DNA from: Anaerolineae bacterium
GTDB taxonomy: Bacteria; Chloroflexota; Anaerolineae; Aggregatilineales; Phototrophicaceae
Assembly (NCBI GenBank): GCA_022841825.1
Contig: JALHQT010000002.1
Coordinates: 395,276-459,275 of the forward strand
DNA length: 64,000 bases
Direction of reading: 5' to 3'
Part shown: positions 42,547 to 51,035 of the stretch, piece by piece
How the letters are laid out: the number at the start of each line of letters is the position of its first letter
Numbering within the stretch: the stretch's first letter is position 1
The notes under the pieces: generated by a model
Told to the model about the DNA's origin: nothing
The model's database searches: none
What the model saw: only the letters and a program-made list of their open reading frames with translations
Program-made: the position numbers and the translations under genes

Positions 42547-44092
42547 GATAAATGGAATACTCCTCGATCACGGCGACCTGTTCGTAGAGGGTGTTCAGCC
42601 CTTCTGGTGGCAAGAGTACTTCACGCCAATCGTCGTAGTAAATGGGGTTCTCACAGACGATCAACAAGCCTTCATCCGCGCGCATACGACCTGCCAGCGG
42701 CAGGGGAGAATTCCAGACGTCGGCGCGATTAAAGTTGGCTGCCAGACGATACAGGTAGTAGATGTCGCTGGTACTGAACAGCGCCAGCCTGGGGCAGAAC
42801 GTGTAGACGGTCGGGCGATCTGGATACTGTTCCTGCAGCCATGTGTCCAGGCGCTGAACACTCTGCCGCTCCAGCGAATTCTGGAAAGCGAAAGGTGCAC
42901 TTTGGATGCTCTGCACCCCCGCGATGACACCCCACACGATCAGCAAGGCGGCAAGGACTGTCGGCGTATGCCGCACTATCCGCGCTGGAAGCGCCATCCG
43001 TAAGGCGACCCGTTCTCCCAACGAGCAGATCGCCCAGGCGAGCAGGATGCAAAGGAAGGGCAGAAAGTGGATCAGATACGTCCAGGTCGGATACCCGGAC
43101 AGTGTAAAGGTGTAGGCAAAGTTGTAAGCGGGGAGCAGCGCCAGGAGCAAGACCGTACGTCGTTCGCGGCGTGTGCCACCCAACGACGTGAAGAGCGCGA
43201 TTCCGGTCAGCAGCCAGCCTGCCAGTGGGAAATTGTCGATCATTTCCGTCAAGCCCTCACCCAGGCGCATCGATACCATATCGAAGCGGAAAGGCGTGAG
43301 CCAGATCGTACGGAAGAGGGCAAACGCTATTCCACTTTCCGCGTTTTCCCCTATAACGGATTCGCCAAGGACAGACAGATAGGCGAAGAGCAGGATCACG
43401 AACGGGACTGTCGCGACGACGCCAAGCATCAAGGCGCGGCGAAGCCCATGCCCGGCTCGCCACAGGCAAAACGACGCCAGCGGGATCAGCAGCGCATACA
43501 TCACGCCTTCGAAGCGTGTGAAGGGAAACAGCCCCAGCACCAGTCCCAAGATCGCCGCCACAAGAAGCGAGGGCTGGCGAATCAGCAGAAGGCAAAGTAG
43601 GGCGCTCGCCAGGAGATGTGCGAGGAAGAACGTGTCCGCCTGGATGAGGCGGCTGGCGCTGAGAAATGCCGGCAGCGTGCCCATCAGCAAGCCAGCCATC
43701 AGCCCGATGCGGCGGCTGAACAACAGGCGTCCCAGCGCAGCGGTGAAGAGGATGACCAGCGCTGCACTCAGGACATTCGTGATGATGCTGGCGATGGCGG
43801 TATCGCCGAGAATGCTGTGCACGACCGCCACCATCACAGGGTAGCTGAGGTTGTAGACGTAGAGGGAGTCGCGCTCGCCTTGTAGAAACGGAGTTCCCCG
43901 GTTCGCATACCAGGGCTGGTCGCCAAACGTAATTTGCTGCGCGTCTTGTGACGCAATCATCATGACCAGAAACGGAAGACAGATGATGGCAAGGGCAGCA
44001 AGGTCAAGACGCCAGGAGTTCTTCGACGCGTGCGGCGGGCTGCTATGGTACACTTGCTGCGCTTTGAGCACGTTAGCTATGTCCGGGTCCAA
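42536..44092 (-). CDS. GT39-like membrane glycosyltransferase
   Basis: A 518-residue polytopic protein of the ArnT/PMT-like GT-C superfamily. After helix 1 the loop has the acidic residues expected at the catalytic site (ITFGDQPWYANRGTPFLQGERDSLYVYNLSYPV). Helices 2-11 follow (FTRFEGVMYALLIPLASF), then a periplasmic C-terminal domain with YPDRPTVYTFCPRLALF. Such enzymes use polyprenyl-phosphate sugars, which the divergent GT2 gene could supply. The start at 44092 is a TTG with no clear ribosome site, and the divergent GT2 start lies only 11 bp away, so one of the two starts may be wrong. Confidence 0.72.
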   Translation of the reverse strand: MDPDIANVLKAQQVYHSSPPHASKNSWRLDLAALAIICLPFLVMMIASQDAQQITFGDQPWYANRGTPFLQGERDSLYVYNLSYPVMVAVVHSILGDTAIASIITNVLSAALVILFTAALGRLLFSRRIGLMAGLLMGTLPAFLSASRLIQADTFFLAHLLASALLCLLLIRQPSLLVAAILGLVLGLFPFTRFEGVMYALLIPLASFCLWRAGHGLRRALMLGVVATVPFVILLFAYLSVLGESVIGENAESGIAFALFRTIWLTPFRFDMVSMRLGEGLTEMIDNFPLAGWLLTGIALFTSLGGTRRERRTVLLLALLPAYNFAYTFTLSGYPTWTYLIHFLPFLCILLAWAICSLGERVALRMALPARIVRHTPTVLAALLIVWGVIAGVQSIQSAPFAFQNSLERQSVQRLDTWLQEQYPDRPTVYTFCPRLALFSTSDIYYLYRLAANFNRADVWNSPLPLAGRMRADEGLLIVCENPIYYDDWREVLLPPEGLNTLYEQVAVIEEYSIYRAR

Positions 44093-44102
44093 GTCGAGAA
44101 CA

Positions 44103-45056
44103 ATGCAACAGATTACCAGCCTGTCGATTGTCGTGCCAGTCTATAACAGCGCAGAGACCCTGCCAAATCTGCTGAAACGATTGAAGCCAGTTCTGGGGCA
44201 GATGATGCTCCCCTATGAGATCGTCCTGGTGAACGATGGAAGCCGCGATGCAGGCTGGGCGGTCATTCAGTCGTTGGCGTCCGCCGATCCTTCCGTACGC
44301 GGCTTCAACCTGATGCGTAATTCCGGGCAGCACAACGCACTGCTCTGCGGCATCCGTGCTGCGCGCCACGATGTGATCGTGACCCTCGACGACGATCTGC
44401 AAAACCCGCCGGAAGAAATCCCAAAACTGATTGCGAGGCTCGCCGAAGGCTACGATGTCGTCTATGGCGCGCCTGCGAAGCTGCGGCACGGGCTGCTGCG
44501 TAATCTGGCATCGCAGATCACCAAGCTGGCGCTTCAGCAGTCAATGGGCGTCGAGATCGCCACCAAGGTGAGCGCCTTTCGCGCATTCCGGCGTGAGCTG
44601 GTGCGCGCCTTCGCCGACTACCATTCGACCTATGTGTCCATCGATGCTCTGCTCACCTGGGCGACCACTGCCTTTACGTATGTAACGGTTCAGCATGATG
44701 CGCGCGCACACGGAAGCTCCAATTACAGCATCCGCAAGCTCATTCAGCACGCGCTCAACATGATTACCGGCTTCAGTGTGCTGCCGCTGCAAATCGCCAG
44801 CATTCTGGGCTTTGTGTTCATGGGTTTCGGCTTCATCGTCGCCGTCTACGTCATCGGGCGTTACCTGATCGAAGGGGGCAGTGTGCCAGGTTTTCCATTC
44901 CTGGCGTCGATCATCGTCATCTTCGCCGGTGTCCAGTTGTTTTCGTTGGGAATCATCGGCGAGTACCTTGCGCGAATGTACGTCCGCATGATGGGTCGCC
45001 CCAGCTATACCCTTCGCTCGACGACGGAGTCCGATGGAGAGACCGATCATGAATGA
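44103..45056 (+). CDS. GT2 polyprenyl-phosphate sugar transferase (DPM1/ArnC-like)
   Basis: A 317-residue family 2 glycosyltransferase. The nucleotide-binding part reads SLSIVVPVYNSAETLPNLL, EIVLVNDGSRDAG and TLDDDLQNPPEEIPKL, the DDDLQ motif of dolichol/undecaprenyl-phosphate transferases. Two C-terminal helices (VLPLQIASILGFVFMGFGFIV; FLASIIVIFAGVQLFSLGIIG) and GEYLARMYVRMMGRPSY complete the ArnC/GtrB pattern. It should load a sugar onto a lipid carrier for flipping and use outside the membrane. ATG at 44103 is used; an in-frame ATG at 44079 would overlap the divergent gene. The last codons overlap the acetyltransferase start. Confidence 0.85.
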   Translation: MQQITSLSIVVPVYNSAETLPNLLKRLKPVLGQMMLPYEIVLVNDGSRDAGWAVIQSLASADPSVRGFNLMRNSGQHNALLCGIRAARHDVIVTLDDDLQNPPEEIPKLIARLAEGYDVVYGAPAKLRHGLLRNLASQITKLALQQSMGVEIATKVSAFRAFRRELVRAFADYHSTYVSIDALLTWATTAFTYVTVQHDARAHGSSNYSIRKLIQHALNMITGFSVLPLQIASILGFVFMGFGFIVAVYVIGRYLIEGGSVPGFPFLASIIVIFAGVQLFSLGIIGEYLARMYVRMMGRPSYTLRSTTESDGETDHE

Positions 45057-45792
45057 ATCGGGCTGTGAGCTGCTCCCCTGGGACAGCGAATTCTTCGGAG
45101 TGCGCATCGCACGCGCATCGGGTGAGCGTGCGGACAGTGTGCGCGTCGCAGCCATCCGCGAGTGGTGTACCGCGCATCAGGTCGATTGCCTGTATTTCCT
45201 GGCGTCGCTTGATGACCCAGTGACCCTTGCCGCATTATGCACACCGCCCTTTAAGCTGGTTGATCTGCGCGTGACGGTTGCCTGCCCTATCGGCGACAAA
45301 TCTTATGAAGTACCCTCGTCGGTCGTCATTCGAGAATGGCAGCCCCGCGACCTGCCCCACCTGCGTGCCATCGCCAGCAGCGCGTATACCGACTCGCGCT
45401 TCTACTTCGACCAGCGCTTTGAACGCGCGTTGTGCGACAAACTCTATGAGACGTGGGTCGAGCAGAGCTGTCGCGGGCAGGCGGATTTCGTGCTGGTTGC
45501 CGAGCATGACCAGGCTGCCGCAGGGTTCGTCACCGGCAGCTTGCGCGGCAGCGCAGGAGAAATCGGACTGATTGGCGTGCGTGCGCAGTTACGCGGGCGC
45601 GGGGTAGGCACCGCGCTGATGCAGTCCGCGCTGGAGCGGCTTCGGCTGCGCGGCTGCACGCAGGTCGAGCTGGTCACACAGGGGCGCAACATCGGCGCGC
45701 AGCGCATGTATCAGCGCCTCGGGTTTGTCACCCAGTCGATTAAGCTTTGGTTTCATGGCTGGTTTTCTCAGCGCGGTGATTCGATTGGGTGA
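45049..45792 (+). CDS. GNAT acetyltransferase, WecD/RffC-like
   Basis: A 247-residue GNAT protein. The N-terminal part begins CELLPWDSEFFGVRIARA, the signature opening of WecD (dTDP-fucosamine acetyltransferase). The C-terminal GNAT core has the acetyl-CoA loop VRAQLRGRGVGTALMQSAL and ending RNIGAQRMYQRLGFV. With the WecE-like aminotransferase 82 bp downstream, it likely acetylates the 4-amino group of dTDP-4-amino-4,6-dideoxygalactose. ATG at 45049 overlaps the upstream stop (ATGAATGA) and has GGAGAG eight bases before it, which favours it over the in-frame ATG at 45034. Confidence 0.8.
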   Translation: MNESGCELLPWDSEFFGVRIARASGERADSVRVAAIREWCTAHQVDCLYFLASLDDPVTLAALCTPPFKLVDLRVTVACPIGDKSYEVPSSVVIREWQPRDLPHLRAIASSAYTDSRFYFDQRFERALCDKLYETWVEQSCRGQADFVLVAEHDQAAAGFVTGSLRGSAGEIGLIGVRAQLRGRGVGTALMQSALERLRLRGCTQVELVTQGRNIGAQRMYQRLGFVTQSIKLWFHGWFSQRGDSIG

Positions 45793-45819
45793 GCCGCCAT
45801 GACGCCAGGGAAAGAAGGT

Positions 45820-45852
45820 AAAGTAGGTTGTCGAAAAGATGTGGTAACCTAC
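45820..45852. repeat. AAAGTAGGTT hairpin element
   Basis: GTAGGTT (45823-45829) and AACCTAC (45846-45852) flank GTCGAAAAGAT. The same words occur at the ends of the composite repeat 58334-58453. It lies in the gap between the WecD-like and WecE-like genes, 22 bp before the latter's start. Confidence 0.55.
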
Positions 45853-45874
45853 ATAGGCAGTAGGCGGGTTGCTC

Positions 45875-47047
45875 ATGACGTATAAGATTTGGTTCAATGT
45901 CCCAACGTGGCTGGGTCCGGAACAGGACGCCATCGCTGCCGCGATTGCCGGACGCAAATTTTCCGGCGATGGTCCCTGGACACATCGGTGCCACACGCTG
46001 CTCCAGTCCTCGCTTGGCGTTTCGAAGGCGCTGCTGACGACCTCATGTACTCATGCGCTCGAAATGGCGGCGATCCTGCTCGACATCCAGCCGGGTGATG
46101 AAATCATCGTCCCGTCATTCACGTTCGTCACCAGCATCAACGCCTTCGTGCTGCGCGGTGGTCGCCCCGTCTTTGTCGATATTCGTCCCGACACGCTCAA
46201 TATTGACGAAACGCTGATCGAAGCGGCGATCACGCCCGCCACAAAAGCTATTGTCGTCGTCCACTACGCAGGCGTTGCCTGCGAGATGGATACCATCATG
46301 CAGGTCGCAGCCCGCTACGGGATTCCTGTCGTCGAGGACAACGCACACGGCTTGTTCGGCAAATATCGCGGGCGCTGGTTGGGGACTTTCGGCGCACTGG
46401 CGACGCAGAGTTTCCATGAGACGAAGAATTTTCAGTGTGGCGAAGGCGGCGCGCTGCTCATCAACGACCCGCGTTACGCCGAGAGAGCGGAGATTGTCCG
46501 TGAGAAGGGGACGAACCGCAGCCGTTTCTTTCGCGGGCAGGTCGATAAGTACTCATGGGTGGATATCGGGTCAAGCTATCTCCCGTCCGACTTGCTGGCG
46601 GCGGGCTTGAGCGTACAGCTTGAGGCGCGCGAGACGATTCAAAATGCGCGACGCGCGCTTTGGGAGCGCTACGACCAGGAACTGGCGAGCTGGGCTGCCG
46701 ACAACGACGTGACGACGCCCACCGTCCCCGATGGCTGCGAACAAGCCTATCACATGTACTACCTGCTGCTGCCGTCGCTGGAGGCGCGCACCGCCCTGGT
46801 CGAGCACCTGAAGGCGCTCGGCATCCTGGCGGTGTTCCATTATCTGCCGCTGCATCTGAGCGAGATGGGCGCGCGGTTTGGCGGGCGCGCGGGCGACTGC
46901 CCGGTCACGGAGTCCGTCAGCGACCGTCTGCTGCGGCTGCCCTTTTACACCAACATGACCGACGACGAACAGCGCCAGGTCCTGGACGCCGTGAAGACCT
47001 TTCAGCGATACACGATCTCCAGCAGCTCATCCGCCACAAGTTCGTAA
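45875..47047 (+). CDS. wecE: dTDP-4-amino-4,6-dideoxygalactose transaminase (WecE-like)
   Basis: A 390-residue PLP-dependent sugar aminotransferase of the DegT/DnrJ/EryC1 family. The WecE-like opening FSGDGPWTHRCHTLLQ, the cofactor region TTSCTHALEMAAILL, VVEDNAHGLFGKYRG and the PLP lysine in QSFHETKNFQCGEGGAL are all present. It should aminate dTDP-4-keto-6-deoxyglucose to dTDP-fucosamine, which the neighbouring WecD-like protein would acetylate. ATG at 45875 is used. The 3' end overlaps the convergent DUF4012 gene by 46 bases, and the last residues (ISSSSSATSS) come from that overlap, which hints at a shifted or late stop. Confidence 0.88.
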   Translation: MTYKIWFNVPTWLGPEQDAIAAAIAGRKFSGDGPWTHRCHTLLQSSLGVSKALLTTSCTHALEMAAILLDIQPGDEIIVPSFTFVTSINAFVLRGGRPVFVDIRPDTLNIDETLIEAAITPATKAIVVVHYAGVACEMDTIMQVAARYGIPVVEDNAHGLFGKYRGRWLGTFGALATQSFHETKNFQCGEGGALLINDPRYAERAEIVREKGTNRSRFFRGQVDKYSWVDIGSSYLPSDLLAAGLSVQLEARETIQNARRALWERYDQELASWAADNDVTTPTVPDGCEQAYHMYYLLLPSLEARTALVEHLKALGILAVFHYLPLHLSEMGARFGGRAGDCPVTESVSDRLLRLPFYTNMTDDEQRQVLDAVKTFQRYTISSSSSATSS

Positions 47048-49062
47048 CGAAACTCCAGGATCTGACGGTCGAGATTGTAGTTGGCGGCTGGCTCAATCGA
47101 CGTGCTGACCAATGTCGCACCTGGCGGCAGCGACACCTGCACGCTGACCAGTTCCGGCTGCATCCCCGGCTGTTTTTGCAGCAGAAGCTGATAGCGAAAG
47201 AAGTCGCCAACGCCCTGGATCAAAGGCGGCGTTGTAAACGAGAACTGGAAGCGCTGGCTGCTGTCGAACGGAATCTGCACCTGTGTGACAAACAGGGCGT
47301 GCTCGGCGCTGTCGATTTGCGTGATGGAGGGCAGTTCGTCGCTCGTCGTGGTCACGATGCTGCCCGGCGTGGTAAACACCTGAAGCAGATTGTCGTAATC
47401 GAGCGGACCGTGCAGCGCTTCGTTCACGGCGGGATCTTCAGCCGCGACAATCGCCGGATAATCGTAGGCGATGGTCGCGCGATTGATCAGCGTGCCGTCC
47501 GGCTGTATCTGCACATCATACGTAATCTGGCGGCGCACTGAGCGATTGGACTTATTGCCGAGGTTGGCATCCACCACCATCAGATAATCGCTGCCGGCAG
47601 CGCTGCGCTGTGCCCCCGACCATCCCAGGAGGTCAACCGCGCGCGCCAACCCTTGATCCTCAAAGTAGAGCATGATGTGTTTCTCTTGCAGCGCCCGCAG
47701 CAGCACGCCGAAAATGCGCGCGCTCACCTCAGGATCGGTCGCGTAGGTTTGCCAGTCCGCGAAGATCTGACGATAGAGCGCTGCCAGAAACTGTTTATGC
47801 GCCTGCTGATCCCGACCATCGGCGCGGATGGCATAGATGACGTCCCGGAAATTTTCCGTCGTCACCACATCGCCATAACCCGGAACCACGACCTCGCCCA
47901 GGGCGCTGAGGAGGTATTCAAACGCCTGAATGTCGATGGCAATCACGCCGCTGGCCGGGGACTGCGGGTTGCCGCCTTCGTTGTAGTAGCGCAGCGCCAT
48001 GCTCGCCGTCGAAGGATAGTCTGCGTACCAGCTTCCATCCCACGCCGCATAGATCGGCTCGCTGTAGCGTATCCACCAGGATGGGACGTTGACCTCTGCC
48101 GCAAAGGCAGGCGCGGGCGGGTTCGGGGTGGTGGCGGTGGTAGGGCGGTAATCATAATCGTTGATGCGCCCGTTGCGGACGCTGATCCACCCGTAGGTGC
48201 TGATGTATCCGCCGGAAGGGCGGATTTCGTCGCTGTTTTGCGAAAGCACCAGGTACGACTGCTCGCTGTTCAAGCCCAGCGCCGCATTCAGCAGGTCGGG
48301 TGAATTGACCAGCAGCTCGTTGGCAGCGACCAGTTGTGTCTGATAGTTGCGCAGCCGTTCAATCATCAGCAGCGAATCCGGCGACAATCCCTCGCTGGTC
48401 AGCATCTGCATCCTGGCGTCGGCAACCTGTAGATAGCCTTGCGCCTCAACAAAGCTGCTGCGACCGATGCGGAGCAGCTCGACGACACGCTCCCCGGATG
48501 AAATCTGCGCCAGGAGGGTCTCGCTCTCTTCGCCACTGGTCAGAAAGAAGACGGTCGGCTGCAAGCCATCCAGCATGACACTGCCCGCTAACGCCAGGTG
48601 CTGCGCCGCCTCCAGGCTGATCGACGAAGCAAACCAATTGGAGTCGAGCGTGGTGACGGGGCGCAGGAAGGCGAGCTGCGTCTGCGCCGTCGTCAATGTC
48701 AGGACCAGGTCGCGCAGGCTCGACCGCAGCCGCTCAAAATCAGAAAATCCAAGTTCGGCATTCATCGGTGCCGAAAAGCTGCCCAGTGAGCGTTCGAGGG
48801 TTTGCAGGGACGATTCGACGCGGCTGATCGTGCCCGTGATCAGCACCAGCCCTACCACGCCTACGACGCTCACGACGCCGACCAGCAGCACCACCAGGCG
48901 TGTGAGCTGGGCGCGCAGGTCGATCCCTCTGGCAAGCCTGCGCCACCAACGCGGGCTTCGCCGACGGCGGCGACGCTCCAACGGCATCGGGAGTTGGAAT
49001 TGATCCTGCTCCATGTCTGGTGTCGCGTGTTCGGGGAGCTGCGGCTCTGAGTTCGACATCAT
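47002..49062 (-). CDS. DUF4012-family membrane protein
   Basis: A 686-residue protein with a basic cytoplasmic N-terminus (LERRRRRRSPRWWRRLARG), one membrane helix (LVVLLVGVVSVVGVVGLVLIT) and a long extracytoplasmic part. A helical stretch (about residues 90-270) precedes the DUF4012 core, QSYLVLSQNSDEIRPSGGYISTYG, and VPSWWIRYSEPIYAAWDGSWYADYPSTA. DUF4012 proteins are found in polysaccharide loci of Chloroflexota and actinobacteria, and some relatives carry LytR/CpsA/Psr-like positions; a role in attaching or exporting the polymer is an inference. It is third in a minus-strand operon after the Wzz/kinase and dehydratase genes. Confidence 0.8.
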   Translation of the reverse strand: MMSNSEPQLPEHATPDMEQDQFQLPMPLERRRRRRSPRWWRRLARGIDLRAQLTRLVVLLVGVVSVVGVVGLVLITGTISRVESSLQTLERSLGSFSAPMNAELGFSDFERLRSSLRDLVLTLTTAQTQLAFLRPVTTLDSNWFASSISLEAAQHLALAGSVMLDGLQPTVFFLTSGEESETLLAQISSGERVVELLRIGRSSFVEAQGYLQVADARMQMLTSEGLSPDSLLMIERLRNYQTQLVAANELLVNSPDLLNAALGLNSEQSYLVLSQNSDEIRPSGGYISTYGWISVRNGRINDYDYRPTTATTPNPPAPAFAAEVNVPSWWIRYSEPIYAAWDGSWYADYPSTASMALRYYNEGGNPQSPASGVIAIDIQAFEYLLSALGEVVVPGYGDVVTTENFRDVIYAIRADGRDQQAHKQFLAALYRQIFADWQTYATDPEVSARIFGVLLRALQEKHIMLYFEDQGLARAVDLLGWSGAQRSAAGSDYLMVVDANLGNKSNRSVRRQITYDVQIQPDGTLINRATIAYDYPAIVAAEDPAVNEALHGPLDYDNLLQVFTTPGSIVTTTSDELPSITQIDSAEHALFVTQVQIPFDSSQRFQFSFTTPPLIQGVGDFFRYQLLLQKQPGMQPELVSVQVSLPPGATLVSTSIEPAANYNLDRQILEFRYELVADELLEIVYR

Positions 49063-49106
49063 GCGTTACAGCACCCTGCTATAGTTGGTATCGAGAGCCA
49101 AGCGAA

Positions 49107-51020
49107 TCAACCTTCTATCAGCTCAGTCTTGAGCGACAAAGAGACACCCACGCGCGACTCTGCGCGCCCGTCGATCAGATCAAGCAATCGTTCCAGCACC
49201 ACGGATGCTGCGCTGCTCAACGTTTCGTCGTCTGCCATCAGGTAGACGTGGTCAAGGAAGTCGGCAGCAGCGAAGTCATCATCCCAGGTATTCAGCTTGA
49301 TGATGCCGGGATGTAAGGTGGACTCGGGTTTCTCGTCCGATGTAAAGAGTTCCTCATGCATCTTCTCGCCAGGACGAATCCCCGTAAAGGCGATCTGAAT
49401 GTCCTGGTACGGACGCAGCCCATGCAGGCGAATCATCCGCTCGGCAAGCTCGACGATCCTGACCACCTCGCCCATCTGGAGGATGAAGATGTCGTCCCCC
49501 TGTGTCAGACAGGCGGCGTGAATGATCAGGTTGACGGCTTCGGGAATACTCATGAAGTAGCGCGTCATTTCGGGGTCGGTGACCGTGACCGGACCCCCGG
49601 CAGCGATCTGCCGCTCGAAGGTCGGCACGACACTGCCCCGGCTGTTGAGAACATTCCCAAAGCGTACGGCGGTGAAGCGCGTACGGCGCTGCCCGCTGTG
49701 GGCAAGCGCGTGCAGCAGCAGCTCACACGCGCGCTTGCTGGCACCCATCACGCTGGACGGTCGCACCGCTTTGTCCGTCGAGATCAGCACGAAGCGCTCG
49801 ACATCGAAGCGCTTCGCCAGTTCCGCGACGTTCAGCGTCCCGATCAAATTGACGCGGATCGCCTCCAGCGGATGATACTGCAACATCGGCACATGCTTGT
49901 ATGCGGCTGCGTGGAAGATGACCTGAGGGCGATAACTGGAAAAGACGGCGCGCAGGGCAGCCTTGTGAGTGATGTCCGCCAGGATCGGCACAATCGTGAG
50001 CGTCGGGTGTTTCGCCTGCAATTCCATTTGCAGATCGTGCAGCCCGCTTTCATTGTTGTCGAGAAGCACGACCTGGTGCGGGCAGTAATCCATGATCTGA
50101 CGGCTCAGTTCCGAGCCTATCGATCCTGCCGCACCGGTAATGAGGATCGACTTGTCTTTCACGGGGGACAAATCGACCGCTTCATGGCGGGCGATCACGC
50201 TGCGCCCCAGGAGATCTTCGGGTTGAACATCGCGCAGCGGCGCACCGTGCGTGTGATCATCCATCAGGCGGAACAAATCCGGGGCGACCTTGATGCGCGC
50301 GGGCGTGCTTTCGCAGCGCGCCAGAATATCGCGAAAATCGGCACCCGCCAGCGTATGAATGGCGACCACGATCAGGTCAATGCGCTGTTCCTGCACCAAG
50401 CGCGCAATATCCGCGCGTGTCCCCAGAATGGTGCAGCCTTCGATGATTTTGTTTTGCTTCTCCCGATCATCATCCACAAAACCCACCACATGATAAGCCG
50501 TGTCATGCGAGTGGTGCTTCAGCCGCAGCGCCAGCGTCTGCCCGCTCTCGCCCGCGCCAATGATCAGGACGCGCGTGGGCTGGGTGGGAAATTCATTGCG
50601 CCAAATGGCGCGCCAACGCCATCGAAACCCACTGAGAAGCCGCGAACGGTAGCGCACGGCGACAATGCCAAAGAGCGCCAGGATGTGCGCCATGATGATG
50701 CTGTTGGGAGAAAGGAGGCGCGGTCGGAAAATGAGTTCGGCGATGATCGCGGCTACAGTCGCCATGCCGACAGCAGCGACCAGCACCTTGATGCTGTGCC
50801 CGCTCGTCCGCGACCAGATGCGCTGATAGACCTTGAAGAGGTACAACGACGTGATCATGATGGCGCACATCGCGGTGACCGAGAGCACATCGCCGGTGTT
50901 GCGCGGAATACCGGTGAATGGCAGCAGCAGCAGGGTCACCAGATACGCGGCGGTGATGATCAGCGTATCTACGAGCGCTGCCTGCCATGCACGCGGGATC
51001 GAACGAATAGTGGAATCCAT
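49107..51020 (-). CDS. CapD/FlaA1-type NDP-sugar 4,6-dehydratase
   Basis: A 637-residue membrane protein. Four N-terminal helices (residues about 15-130) are followed by a Rossmann-like CoA-binding domain (VLIIGAGESGQTLALRL). The catalytic extended SDR domain follows: SILITGAAGSIGSELSRQI near residue 290, the acidic LLDNNESGLH, and FHAAAYKHVPM. In place of the usual YxxxK it reads STDKAVRPSSVMGASKR, as in inverting dehydratases of the PglF/WbpM class. It should convert UDP-GlcNAc to a 4-keto-6-deoxy sugar at the start of a deoxyamino-sugar pathway. It lies 15 bp after the Wzz/BY-kinase gene. Confidence 0.9.
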   Translation of the reverse strand: MDSTIRSIPRAWQAALVDTLIITAAYLVTLLLLPFTGIPRNTGDVLSVTAMCAIMITSLYLFKVYQRIWSRTSGHSIKVLVAAVGMATVAAIIAELIFRPRLLSPNSIIMAHILALFGIVAVRYRSRLLSGFRWRWRAIWRNEFPTQPTRVLIIGAGESGQTLALRLKHHSHDTAYHVVGFVDDDREKQNKIIEGCTILGTRADIARLVQEQRIDLIVVAIHTLAGADFRDILARCESTPARIKVAPDLFRLMDDHTHGAPLRDVQPEDLLGRSVIARHEAVDLSPVKDKSILITGAAGSIGSELSRQIMDYCPHQVVLLDNNESGLHDLQMELQAKHPTLTIVPILADITHKAALRAVFSSYRPQVIFHAAAYKHVPMLQYHPLEAIRVNLIGTLNVAELAKRFDVERFVLISTDKAVRPSSVMGASKRACELLLHALAHSGQRRTRFTAVRFGNVLNSRGSVVPTFERQIAAGGPVTVTDPEMTRYFMSIPEAVNLIIHAACLTQGDDIFILQMGEVVRIVELAERMIRLHGLRPYQDIQIAFTGIRPGEKMHEELFTSDEKPESTLHPGIIKLNTWDDDFAAADFLDHVYLMADDETLSSAASVVLERLLDLIDGRAESRVGVSLSLKTELIEG

Positions 51021-51035
51021 AGGTATCGTCCCGTC